In this document: positions 7,401-16,000 of the stretch, in pieces | How the letters are laid out: each line of letters opens with the position of its first letter | How positions within the stretch are numbered: position 1 is the stretch's first letter | Assembly (NCBI GenBank): GCA_937883885.1 | Contig: CAKZXL010000177.1 | Location: 1 to 24,278, forward strand | DNA from: an uncultured Aquincola sp. | GTDB taxonomy: Bacteria; Pseudomonadota; Gammaproteobacteria; Burkholderiales; Burkholderiaceae | Direction of reading: 5' to 3' | Length of the DNA stretch: 24,278 nucleotides | Notes under the pieces: generated by a model | What the model saw: only the letters and a program-made list of their open reading frames with translations | Databases searched by the model: none | What the model was told of the DNA's origin: nothing | Made by a program: the position numbers and the translations under genes

Positions 7401-8080
7401 CGGGCCGCCGGCAGCCGCAGGGCATCGGCCTGGGTACGCAGCTCTTCGGCCTGGTTCTCGATGCGCACCTGCGTCAGTCCCAGCAGCGGGTCGCCTTGCA
7501 GCGCCGCCTCGGTGGGCGTCTTGGCGCGGTAGCGCTCCACCGCCTGCAGCGCCAGTGCATGCAGCTGGCGGTTCTTGTCCTCGGCGTTGGCCAGCGCACG
7601 GGTGGCGCGTTCCAGCAGCTGGGTCACGCTGGCGTTGGCGCGCCGGCTCTCTTCGAGCTGCGCCTGCAGCGCGGCCTGCTGCGTGGCGGCCTCGCGCTGG
7701 CGCTGCGCGGCGGCCGTGGCGTCGGCCTCACGTTCGCTGCGCTGCCGTTCGGCCTGCGCCTGCTGCTCGGCGCGCAGCGCGGCCAGCTGCTGCTGCAGGC
7801 TGCGCAGCTGGGCCTGCAGGCCGTCGCGCGCCTGCTGCGCGGCCTGGGCCTGCGCGGCGGCGGCTTCCTTGTCGCGTTGCAGGCCGCTGCGTTCGGCCTG
7901 GGCGGCGGCCAGTTCGCGCCGCGTGTCGTTGAGCGCGGCCTGCGCGCGGCGCAGGGCTTCGCGTTCGCGGCTGTTGTTGTCCTGCGCGGCGGCGGGCAGC
8001 ACACAGGCCGCCGACAAGGCCAGCACCCCCAGGCAGGTCGGCCAGCCCCGGCCCCGGGCGGAAAGGTCAGAAGCGCGCAT
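7397..8080 (-). CDS. Secreted coiled-coil protein, last gene of the TPS/Ton operon
   Basis: The product is 227 residues of unrecognised function. A signal peptide (CLGVLALSAACVLPAAA, cut after about Ala32) is followed by one long Ala/Gln/Arg/Glu-rich coiled coil, residues 35-170. A more ordinary C-terminal segment (AVERYRAKTPTEAALQGDPLLGL, about 180-217) follows and is probably the conserved functional part. The ATG at 8080 overlaps the porin stop by 14 bases and has AGGTGGA upstream; this start puts the signal peptide at the N-terminus, unlike the ATG at 8119. It is therefore predicted to be a periplasmic rod. Context suggests a scaffold linking the inner-membrane Ton module and the outer-membrane porin or TpsB, but this is inference from position. 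A periplasmic chaperone for the exoprotein is an alternative. Confidence 0.78.
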   Translation of the reverse strand: MRASDLSARGRGWPTCLGVLALSAACVLPAAAQDNNSREREALRRAQAALNDTRRELAAAQAERSGLQRDKEAAAAQAQAAQQARDGLQAQLRSLQQQLAALRAEQQAQAERQRSEREADATAAAQRQREAATQQAALQAQLEESRRANASVTQLLERATRALANAEDKNRQLHALALQAVERYRAKTPTEAALQGDPLLGLTQVRIENQAEELRTQADALRLPAAR

Positions 8081-9749
8081 TGAGGTCCACCTGCAGGGTG
8101 TCGAGCTTGTAGGGCGCATTGCTCAGGTACAGGCTGCCGTCATCCAGGTTGCGGGTGCTGGTCCAGCGCAGGCCCACGCTGGCGTTGCGGTCGAACGCGT
8201 AATGGCCGCCCAGGGTCCAGCCCTTGTAGTTGGTGCCGCCGCCGTTCCAGGTGGTGTCGGTGAAGGCGTCGAGCCAGGCGTCGCGCTCGAACTTGCGCAT
8301 CGCCACGAAGGCCTGCCAGTCGCCACGGTTGGCCAGGCGTTCATGGCCGGCCAGCAGGCGCAGCTGCAGGCCGGTGGTCTTGTCGGCCAGCTGCAGCTCG
8401 GGCAAGCCGGCGCGGCGGCGGATGTCGGCCAGGTCGAAGGCGCTGTTCTTCACCCAGTCCAGCGTCAGGCCCACCTGCAGCGGATCAAAGTGCTTGAAGG
8501 TCACGCCGGTGGTCAGGTTCACCGGCCGGAACTTCGAGGCCAGGCCCCACACCGGGCTGGCGGTGCTGGTGGGGTCGTTGAGGTTGATCAGCGTGTTGCC
8601 CTTCTGCCGGGCCGAGGCGGGGTACTGGCTGCTCTGGTAGGCCACGGTGCCGGCCCGCGGGCCGGTGGGCGGCGGCTCGCTGGCCTGCACGCCGGCCACA
8701 TGGCGGAAGTCGTACACCGCCAGGCCCACGCGCCATTGCATGTACGAGCCCAGCGCCGCATCGGCGCCCAGCTGCAGGCCGTAGAGCCACTTGTCCTTGC
8801 TGTCCACCGCCAGCTCTTCCAGCGGAAAGGCGCCGGCCGTGGCAAAGGCGAACACGCCGCTGCCCAGGTTGGTTTCGCCCTGCACGGCCACGCCGTCGAA
8901 GTTCAGGTCGTCAGGCCACAGCAGGTCGCTGCCGTAGAAGGGGTTGGGCATGCGACCGCCGATGAAGCGCAGGTTGTGCCGCGGCTCCCAGCGCAGCCAG
9001 GCGCGGTCCAGCACCACGCTGTACTTGTTGAAGTGGCTGCCCAGCGTCTGCGAGGTGGAGGTGGGCCCACTGAGGTTGCCGGTGCTGATGCGGATGGCCG
9101 TGCGCGTGTCTTCCGACAGCTTGGCATTGACGCCGAAGCGCGCGCGCAGCGTCAGGCGGTTGCGGTCTTCGGTGGTGTTGGTCAGGTCGGGCGCCCAGGC
9201 CGGGCCATTGGTCTGCGCGCGATAGAACTCGGCCGGCAGGTTGTCGCCCGCGAATCGGTCGGTCTGCCAGCGCAGCCGCACATCGCCCTCGAAGCCGATG
9301 GCCTTGACCCAGGCCGGCACCTGGCGTGAATCGGCCCAGCCTTCTTCACGCGCCTGCTGCAGCACGTCGAGCTTGATCTCCTCGCGCATCTGCTGGCGCA
9401 GCGTCTCGGGCACGTAGGGGATGCGCACCACGTTGCCGCGGGCAGCGCCTTCAGCGCCGGCTGCGGCCAGCGGCGTGCCCCAGCCGCCGGCCGGTGCGGC
9501 CGCATGGGCGCTGGCGGCGCCGCCCTGGGCCTGGCGCAGCAGCGCATCGGCGCGCTCGCGGCTGAGCAGGCCCTGGCCCACCAGGGCTTCGATCAGGGCG
9601 GTGGTGGTGGCGCGCAGCTTTTCCAGCTCGGCCCGGTCATCCGATTGGGCGCTGGCCGGCAGCGTGGCGCCGGCCAGCATCGCGGCCGTCAGCGTGGACA
9701 CGAACGTGCGCAACAGCGGGCGTCGGTGGGTGGCGGGAGTGGGTCTCAT
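8067..9749 (-). CDS. Porin_5-type outer-membrane beta-barrel porin
   Basis: The product is 560 residues with a signal peptide cut near ASA-QS (residue 34). A short helical segment (ALVGQGLLSRERADALLRQA, 56-75) and RIPYVPETLRQQMREEIKLD (109-128) follow, both typical of the 'putative porin' (Porin_5) family. From about residue 150 alternating amphipathic strands with aromatic girdles (GDVRLRWQTD, LRFIGGRMPNPFY, WTLGGHYAFD) form the barrel, ending in a terminal Phe (VDLNARF), the usual BAM assembly signal. The ATG at 9749 gives a normal signal peptide; the ATG at 9800, which overlaps the tonB stop as TGATG, would add 17 residues and may instead be used through coupling. No plug domain is present, so it is not a TonB-dependent receptor. 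It lies between tonB and the coiled-coil gene in the operon. The substrate is unknown. Confidence 0.87.
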   Translation of the reverse strand: MRPTPATHRRPLLRTFVSTLTAAMLAGATLPASAQSDDRAELEKLRATTTALIEALVGQGLLSRERADALLRQAQGGAASAHAAAPAGGWGTPLAAAGAEGAARGNVVRIPYVPETLRQQMREEIKLDVLQQAREEGWADSRQVPAWVKAIGFEGDVRLRWQTDRFAGDNLPAEFYRAQTNGPAWAPDLTNTTEDRNRLTLRARFGVNAKLSEDTRTAIRISTGNLSGPTSTSQTLGSHFNKYSVVLDRAWLRWEPRHNLRFIGGRMPNPFYGSDLLWPDDLNFDGVAVQGETNLGSGVFAFATAGAFPLEELAVDSKDKWLYGLQLGADAALGSYMQWRVGLAVYDFRHVAGVQASEPPPTGPRAGTVAYQSSQYPASARQKGNTLINLNDPTSTASPVWGLASKFRPVNLTTGVTFKHFDPLQVGLTLDWVKNSAFDLADIRRRAGLPELQLADKTTGLQLRLLAGHERLANRGDWQAFVAMRKFERDAWLDAFTDTTWNGGGTNYKGWTLGGHYAFDRNASVGLRWTSTRNLDDGSLYLSNAPYKLDTLQVDLNARF

Positions 9750-9799
9750 GGTCTGGGGTCGGTGCTGGAAAGTGGGGGCGCGGTGCGGCGGTGCAGGCA

Positions 9800-10489
9800 T
9801 CAGGCCGGCCGCAGCGTGAGGCGAAAGCGCATGGGCTGCGGCACATCGGGCGGCGGTGGCAGCTTCAGCTCGCGGGTGGCTTCGGCCACCGCGCTGCGCA
9901 GATCGGCATCAGCGGCCGGCTGGCCGCTGGGCGTCAGCTCGAAGCGGCGGATGGCACCGCTGGGCGCGATCCACAGCTGCACCTCGGCGCTGGCCTGGGT
10001 GGTCTCGCCCTTCAAGTGCCGCTCGATCGCGTCGCGCAGCAGCTGGCGCGCGGCCTGGGCATAAAAGCGTTCTTCGGCGCGCGTAGAACGGGTGCCGCCG
10101 CCGCCATTGCCGGTGCCGGTGATCAGCGGGCCGGGCGGCACGCCTTCCTTGGTCACCTCGCCGCCCTGCAGGCCGCCGGGTGCATTGCCGGTCGGGCCTT
10201 CCTCGCGCACCTGCTGCGGCTGCGGCGGCTTGACGTCGGGCTGCGGCACCGGCTGCGGCCGGGCCTGTGCCTCCTTGGGCTCGGGGCGCTTTTCTTCCTT
10301 GGGCGGCGGTGGGGGCGGGGGCGGCGTGTCGGGCAGCAGCGCGATGCGCGCCACCTGCCGCTGCGGCGCCGGTGCGCTGCCGGCCAGGCCGCGCAGCCAC
10401 CACACCAGGGCGCCGGCCACCAGCACCACCAGCACCACGCCGATCCAGGTGCGCGAGCGGGGCGCGTCGTCGGGCATCACCGCGCTCAT
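9800..10489 (-). CDS. tonB: TonB/TolA-like energy transducer
   Basis: The product is 229 residues. A short cytoplasmic N-terminus precedes one membrane anchor (TWIGVVLVVLVAGALVWWL, 14-32). A Pro/Glu/Lys-rich periplasmic spacer (about 53-100, with eight consecutive Pro) and a Gly-rich hinge (118-133) follow. The C-terminal domain (142-229) starts FYAQAARQLLRDAIERHL, continues AEVQLWIAPSGAIRRFELTPSG and ends with a strand RFRLTLRP. It is shorter than E. coli TonB's and resembles TonB_2/TolA-type domains. The start at 10489 overlaps the second exbD stop by four bases (ATGA). With ExbB and the ExbDs it should carry proton-motive force to the outer membrane. No TonB-dependent receptor is encoded nearby, so its partner is uncertain. 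Confidence 0.85.
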   Translation of the reverse strand: MSAVMPDDAPRSRTWIGVVLVVLVAGALVWWLRGLAGSAPAPQRQVARIALLPDTPPPPPPPPKEEKRPEPKEAQARPQPVPQPDVKPPQPQQVREEGPTGNAPGGLQGGEVTKEGVPPGPLITGTGNGGGGTRSTRAEERFYAQAARQLLRDAIERHLKGETTQASAEVQLWIAPSGAIRRFELTPSGQPAADADLRSAVAEATRELKLPPPPDVPQPMRFRLTLRPA

Positions 10490-10887
10490 GTGCCGAACCT
10501 GCCGGTGATGAAGGCCATGTTCACGCCCAGCCGGTTGCACAGGTCCACCACGGCGATCACGCCGCCGTACTGGGCGCCGGTCTCGCCCTTGATGGCGACC
10601 GACATCTGCGCATCGCGGGCCTTGGCGGCCTGCAGCCGCGGCTCCAGCTCGGCCAGCGTGACCGGGGCGCCGTTGGCCAGCAGCGCGCCGCCTTGCATCA
10701 CCTGCAGCACGATCAGCTCATGCTGCTCCTTGGCGGGCTGGTTGCTGGGCTTGGGCACGCTGATGGTCAGGCCCTGCACCGAGGCGGTGGTCATCAGGAT
10801 GAACACCACCAGCAGCACATAGGCCAGGTCCAGCATCGGCGTCACGTTGATGGTGTCGTAGGGCTTGGCGTCGGTGTTGACTTGCAT
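10486..10887 (-). CDS. exbD: ExbD/TolR-type proton channel subunit, second copy
   Basis: The product is 133 residues. The N-terminus carries INVTPMLDLAYVLLVVFILM, an ExbD membrane segment with the essential membrane Asp at position 20. A periplasmic domain (about 40-133) follows, including VAIKGETGAQYGGVIAVVDL, the equivalent of the conserved ExbD/TolR periplasmic strand-helix motif. AAGGA (10894-10898) lies 6 bases before the ATG and overlaps the end of the preceding exbD. It is collinear with, and the same length as, the first copy, so the pair arose by tandem duplication. The membrane helix is closely conserved and the periplasmic domain has diverged. Expected to work in the inner membrane with the fused ExbB, perhaps as an ExbD heterodimer. 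Confidence 0.92.
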   Translation of the reverse strand: MQVNTDAKPYDTINVTPMLDLAYVLLVVFILMTTASVQGLTISVPKPSNQPAKEQHELIVLQVMQGGALLANGAPVTLAELEPRLQAAKARDAQMSVAIKGETGAQYGGVIAVVDLCNRLGVNMAFITGRFGT

Positions 10888-10897
10888 GGCCGGTCCT

Positions 10898-11299
10898 TCA
10901 CTTGGCGCGCGTGGTCACCAGGCCGATCTCGGCGATGTCCAGGCGCTTGGCGATGTCCAGCACCTGCACCACCACGTCGTACTGCGCGGCGGTGTCGCCC
11001 TTGAGCACCACCGGCAGCGCCGGGTTGGCGGCCTTGTAGTCGGCCAGGCGGTTGCGCAGCTCGTCCAGCGTCACCGGGTAGGCGTCGAGGAACAGTGCCC
11101 CGTCGGCGGTGACGGTGATGGCCCGCGTCTGCGGCTTGGCCAGGTTGTTCTGCGCCGTGGTGGTGGGCGAGTTCACTTTCACGCCCTGCACCGAGGCGGT
11201 GGTCAGGATGATGAAGGTGACCAGCAGCACATACGCCAGGTCCAGCATCGGCGTGATGTTGATGTCGTCGTAGGGCTGGTTGTCGGCGCGCACGTCCAT
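10898..11299 (-). CDS. exbD: ExbD/TolR-type proton channel subunit, first copy
   Basis: The product is 133 residues. INITPMLDLAYVLLVTFIIL gives the single membrane helix with the key Asp at residue 20. The motif TTASVQG following the helix is identical in both copies. The periplasmic domain contains VVLKGDTAAQYDVVVQVLDI, the standard ExbD motif. The ATG overlaps the ExbB stop by one base (TGATG) and has GGAG (11307-11310) 7 bases upstream, so translation is both coupled and independently primed. It is the direct partner of the upstream proton channel; the stop lies 10 bases before the second exbD. Confidence 0.92.
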   Translation of the reverse strand: MDVRADNQPYDDINITPMLDLAYVLLVTFIILTTASVQGVKVNSPTTTAQNNLAKPQTRAITVTADGALFLDAYPVTLDELRNRLADYKAANPALPVVLKGDTAAQYDVVVQVLDIAKRLDIAEIGLVTTRAK

Positions 11300-13002
11300 C
11301 AGCGTGCTCCGTACAGCTCGGCCACGCGGGTGATGAACTCGTCGACGAAGATCTGCATGTCGGCCGAGATGTTCTTGATGCGCGCGGCCAGGTAGTTGTA
11401 GCCAAACAGCGCCGGGATCGCGACGCCCAGGCCGGCCACCGTGGCCAGCAGCGCGGCCGCGATGCCGGGGGCGATGGCATTGACGTTGACGTCACCGGCC
11501 GCGGCGATGGCCGCGAAGGTGATCATCACGCCCACCACCGTGCCCAGCAGGCCCAGGAAGGGGCCGCCCGAGATGGCGATGGTCAGCAGCACCATCTGGG
11601 CATTCAGGCGGTGGCTCTCGCGCACCAGGTCGGCATCGACCGCGGCCTTGACCGCGTCCAGCGAAGCGCCCGACAGCGGCGGCGCGCCGGCCACGCCCAC
11701 GTTGCGCTTGGCCAGCTCGCGCACGCCGGCCTGATACAGGCGCGACAGCGGCGCCGAAGCAGTGGCCGCGCCCTTGGCGTCCAGGGTCAGCAGGTCGTGC
11801 GTGGCACCGCGAAAGCGCTGCAGGAAGTGGCGGTTGGCCTTGTCGTCACGGCCCACCATCACCGCCTTGGCCACCATCACCCAGGCGGCCACCACGAACA
11901 TCACCGCCAGGATGCCGATGACCACCCAGGCATCGACCGTGAGGTTGGACACCAGGATGCCGATGTAGCCGTGGCTCTGGCCTTCGGCGGCTTCGCCGCT
12001 GTCGCGGGTGGTGGCCAGCAGCCTGGCTTCGGCGCTTTGCGAGGCGGCGGCCAGCTGCAGCCAGGCCGGGCTGCGGGCCACCGACGAGACCTGCACTTCG
12101 TCCACCACGCCGCGCAGGCCTTCACCCACGCGCAGCTCGCCTTCGATCAGCGGCGTGGCCACCTCGGCCTTGGCCACCGGCGCGCCGTTGACATAGAGCT
12201 GGGCCTGGCCGTTGCCCACGGTCAGCGCCACCTGCGTCCAGGCGGTGGGCGCCACCTCGCCACCGGCCAGGCGGGTGCTGCCCACGCGTGCGGCCAGCTG
12301 GCCGCCGTCCAGCGTCAGCGACAGCGGGCCCCAGGCCAGCAGCGTGCCGCGGGCCACTTCGTCCGAGCGCAGCCACAGCGACACCGTGGTGGCGCCACCG
12401 GCTGCGATGCGCATCTGCGGCTGCGCCGGCCACACCAGCGGCTGGCCGGCCAGGCGGGCGCCGCCGGCCAGCAGCGCATTGAGCTCGGGCGTCACCGGCT
12501 CGCTGGCCTTCAGGCGGCCGTCGTGGCTGGCGCCGGCGTTGTCACGGCCGTCGAAGTGCACCGCCGCCAGCGTGGCCGCGTCAAAGCCGGTGCCGCTGTC
12601 GGCCGCGGCCGGCGCACCGGTGTTGCCGGCATAGGCATACACGGTGTTCTTGTCGCTGCCCGGCAGCACCTGCGGCACCTGCACCCACACCACGGCCAGT
12701 TCGTTGGCCGGGTCCCAGCGCTCGATGCGGTAGGACAGCGGCGTCTTGTCGTCGCCGGCCACGAAGCGCAGGTCGCTGCCGTCTTCCTTGGCGGCAAGGA
12801 AGTCGAAGTTGCCGCTGTGCAGCCGCACCGCCAGCGGCAGCGCGGACACGCTCTCCTGCGTGGTCACGCCCTGGGCGCTGGTGTTGAGCACGATGCGGGT
12901 GCGTTGGGTCCAGTCCTTGTTCCACCAGGCGCTGGCCGCCAGCGGCAGCGCGGCGGCCAGCAGGCCGATGACGAGGGGGCGGAGCGTGCGTGCGAGTGGC
13001 AT
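11299..13002 (-). CDS. exbB: DUF2341-LamG-like domain fused to ExbB/TolQ proton channel
   Basis: The product is 567 residues. The ATG at 13002 was chosen because a signal peptide follows (IGLLAAALPLAASA, cut about residue 25), then WWNKDWTQRTRIVL, the start of DUF2341. DUF2341 spans about 26-130 and a LamG/concanavalin-like jelly roll about 140-315 (TTVSLWLRSDE, WTQVALTVGNGQAQLYVNG, GVVDEVQVS). The remainder is MotA/TolQ/ExbB: membrane helix 358-382, a cytoplasmic loop, then helices about 470-500 and 512-540 with GPFLGLLGTVVGVMITFAAI and APGIAAALLATVAGLGVAIP. Ordinary ExbB is about 240 residues, so the N-terminal 340 are extra and should lie in the periplasm. It starts 32 bases after tpsA, without a strong ribosome site, and precedes both exbD genes. 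The lectin-like part may bind glycan, peptidoglycan or the exoprotein; that is inference. Confidence 0.92.
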   Translation of the reverse strand: MPLARTLRPLVIGLLAAALPLAASAWWNKDWTQRTRIVLNTSAQGVTTQESVSALPLAVRLHSGNFDFLAAKEDGSDLRFVAGDDKTPLSYRIERWDPANELAVVWVQVPQVLPGSDKNTVYAYAGNTGAPAAADSGTGFDAATLAAVHFDGRDNAGASHDGRLKASEPVTPELNALLAGGARLAGQPLVWPAQPQMRIAAGGATTVSLWLRSDEVARGTLLAWGPLSLTLDGGQLAARVGSTRLAGGEVAPTAWTQVALTVGNGQAQLYVNGAPVAKAEVATPLIEGELRVGEGLRGVVDEVQVSSVARSPAWLQLAAASQSAEARLLATTRDSGEAAEGQSHGYIGILVSNLTVDAWVVIGILAVMFVVAAWVMVAKAVMVGRDDKANRHFLQRFRGATHDLLTLDAKGAATASAPLSRLYQAGVRELAKRNVGVAGAPPLSGASLDAVKAAVDADLVRESHRLNAQMVLLTIAISGGPFLGLLGTVVGVMITFAAIAAAGDVNVNAIAPGIAAALLATVAGLGVAIPALFGYNYLAARIKNISADMQIFVDEFITRVAELYGAR

Positions 13003-13034
13003 GGGGGCGCAATGCAAGAAGGCGAAAGGAAGGC

Positions 13035-16000
13035 TCAGCTCGGGTCGTCGCCGAAGCCGAGGAAGTCGAGGAACACGATGCGGCGCGGGCCGGTGGCGCG
13101 CTGGGCGGCGCCGTCCAGTGCCGAGGTGGCGGCATTGCCCGCGGCGGTGACGGCCTGGCCCAGCGGCGCCAGTGCCGTGGTGGTGCCGCCGGTGAGGGCG
13201 GGCGGCGGCGCGCCGATGGAGGCGCCTGACACGGCCAGGTTGTCGGCCCCCACGAAGCGCACCGCGCCGAAGAAGGCATTGCCGCGCGAGACGATGCCGG
13301 CGTCGCCCGCATTGATCTCGCCGCGCGGCGCATACAGGTCCAGCGTGCTGTCGGCATTGAGCACCGCGATGCCGCTGCCGGTGAAGGAGCCCGAGGTGTC
13401 CACCACCAGGTTGCCGTTGCTGTCCAGCCGCAGCACCGGCGCCGGGGCGCCGGTCACGGTCTTGGCGCCGCGGCCGGCGTCGATGTTGCCGTCGGACGAC
13501 CACAGCAGCACGTTGCCCTGCTTGAGCGTGAACACGCGCGACTGGTTGACCTCGAAGTGGCTGGCCGTGGCCGCGAAGATGCTGCCGCCGTCCACCGTCA
13601 CGATGCCCAGCTGCGAAGGCGGCTTGCCGGCCCCGCTGCCCGAGACCAGCTCGCCCGCGTTCACCGCGCCGCCGGGGGCCAGCAGCGTGATGTCGGCCTG
13701 CTGCAGCGTGCGGATCTGACTGGTGGGCAGGCGGATGTCGCCCGCCGCCCGAGCGCCCGGGAACAGGGTTTCCAGCGCCAGGTAGCCGGCGGCATAGGCC
13801 GCTTCACGCGGCTCGTCGGCCAGGCTGGCGGCCTGGCGGCCGGCGTTGCGCAACTCGGTGGCCAGCACCTGGCGCAGCCAGGGCAGTTGCCGCTCCACCG
13901 GCAGGGCCGCAAAGCCTTCCAGCGCGGCCGCCAGAGAGGCCGGCGCATGGCCGCCGATGCGGGCCATGTACTGCTGCAGCCCGGCCGCATACGGGTTGCC
14001 GGACCGCGCCGCCTGCGTGGCGACGAAGGCGGCGCGGTCGGCGGCCGGCCGCGCCTCGAAGGCCAGCAGCAGCAGGCCGCGCGCCACCTGGGCCTGCAAG
14101 GCCGTGCCTGCGCTGCCCAGCGCGCTGCGGGCCTGATCGGTGCTCAGGTCGCGCCAGGCCGGCACGGTGCGCAGCACGCGGGCCAGCGCGGCGTCCTGCT
14201 GCGGGCCCAGCAGGGCCTGGGCCTGCGCCAGTTGCTGCGCGGCCGGCAGCGCATCGAAGGCAGCGGCCTCGGTGGCGCCGCCCAGCCAGGCCTGCAGTGC
14301 GCCCGGCTGCGCCAGCAGGCCCGAGACGCCCAGCGCCGCAAAACCGCTGGCCAGCGCCTGCTGGGTGTCGCCCGGCTGCCAGCCGGCCACGATGGTCAGG
14401 TCAGCCGCCCGCGCCGGCAGCAGCGTGCTGCTGCGCTGGTTGCCGCTGGCCACCAGGCCGCTGGTGTTACCCAGGTCCACCTGGCGGCCGGCCAGCAGCA
14501 GCGCATCGCCGGGGCCGGCGATCTCGATGCCGTTGACCCCGCTCACCGCGCCGCCCACGATGTCGCGCCCAGCCTGCAGCAGGCTCCCTTCGCTCACCGG
14601 CAGCCACAGCGCACGGCCGTCGTCGCCGATGCCGGCATAGCGCTGGTCCTGGTGCTGCGCGGTGATCAGGCTGCTGGCGCCGGGCAGGCGCAGGTCTTCG
14701 CCGGCCACCAGGCGCAGCGGCCGGGCCGATGTGAGGTTGCTGCCCACGGTCAGGTCGCCCTCGGCCGCCACCAGGTGCACCGGATCGCGGCTGCTGCGGT
14801 CCAGGCCGCCGCCATCGTTGAAGGCATTCAGACGCAGCTGCTCGGCCAGGGTGAGCGGCTCTTGCAGGGTGGGCAGCGCGTCGCTGCGGGTGGCGTTGAC
14901 CGTCACCGCCTGGCCCAGCGTCAGGTCCTGGCCGGCCAGCAGCGCCAGCGCGCCGTCGGCGCCCGGTTGCTGCAGCAGGGGGCCGCGCACGTCCACGCTG
15001 CCGTGCGGCGCTGCCATGCGCAGCCAGGCCGGCACCAGGCTGCCCAGCAGCGCGGCGTCCGGGCTCACCGAGCCGGACTCGGTCTGCTGCGCATCGCCGT
15101 CGTAGCGCACATCCCCGGCGGTGCTCAGCAGGTCCAGCCGCGCCAGCGGCGCAGTGTCGGCGATCACCTGGTTGCTGGCATTGGCCAGCGACGGGAAGGT
15201 GAGGTGCTCGGCCCGCACGCTGGCCACGCGCAGGTCGCCGCGCGCCTGCACCGCCACCTGCGTGCTGCCATGCACCAGCTGCGGCGCCAGTGCGGCGCCG
15301 CCGGTGCTGGCCACGATGTCGCGGCCGGCCTGCAGCAGCAGGCTGCTGCCGCTGGCGTACAGCAGACCACCGGCGATGTCGCGGCCGGCCTGCAGCTCCA
15401 CCGAGCCGCCGCCGTACCGCGCGCCGCTGCGGCCGTCGTGCGACACCCAGCCGCTGCTGGCGGCGGCGGCATTCAGGTCCAGGCTGTCGCGGCCGGCATG
15501 CACGTTCACGTCGCCGCCGCCGAAGGTGGCGAGGCCGCCGTCGAACAGGTCGTAGCGCGACCACCAGACACCTCGGCTGTCGATGCTGCCGCGCCACCAC
15601 CAGCGGTTGATGGCGGCATCGGCACGGGCCAGCGGCTGGCCGATCACATCCTGGCCGGCGTTGACGCTGATGGCACCGCCGCCTTGCAGGAAGGGATCGA
15701 CGAAGCCCTGCTCATTGGCCGCGGGCACCAGGCCGCTGAAGGCATCGAGCAGCGGCGCACCTTCGCCGCCCGCGCTGGGCAGGCCGGTGGTGTAGACGGC
15801 GCTGCGGGCATCGGCCAGCGTCACGTCGCGGGCCGCGGCCAGCGTGATGCTGCCGGTGGTGCTGCGCACCAGCACGCCATCGGGCGCCGCGCTGCCGCCG
15901 ATGGTCAGGCTGCCGGTGGCGGTGCTGCGCAGCGTGGCATCGCTGTGCGCGGCGGCCAGGTCGGCACCCGCCACCAGCCGGATGGCGCCGGCCGAGCCGG

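Noticed and set aside
13003..13503. N-terminal extension of the fused ExbB (start at 13503)
   Set aside because: It overlaps the tpsA 3' end in another frame, is Arg/Gly-rich, and would bury the signal peptide that begins at 13002.
13035..14000. A contact-dependent inhibition (CdiA-type) toxin end with an immunity gene
   Set aside because: There is no VENN-like motif and no variable toxin domain, and the gene downstream is an ExbB fusion rather than a small immunity protein. The C-terminus instead matches the DUF3739 pattern.
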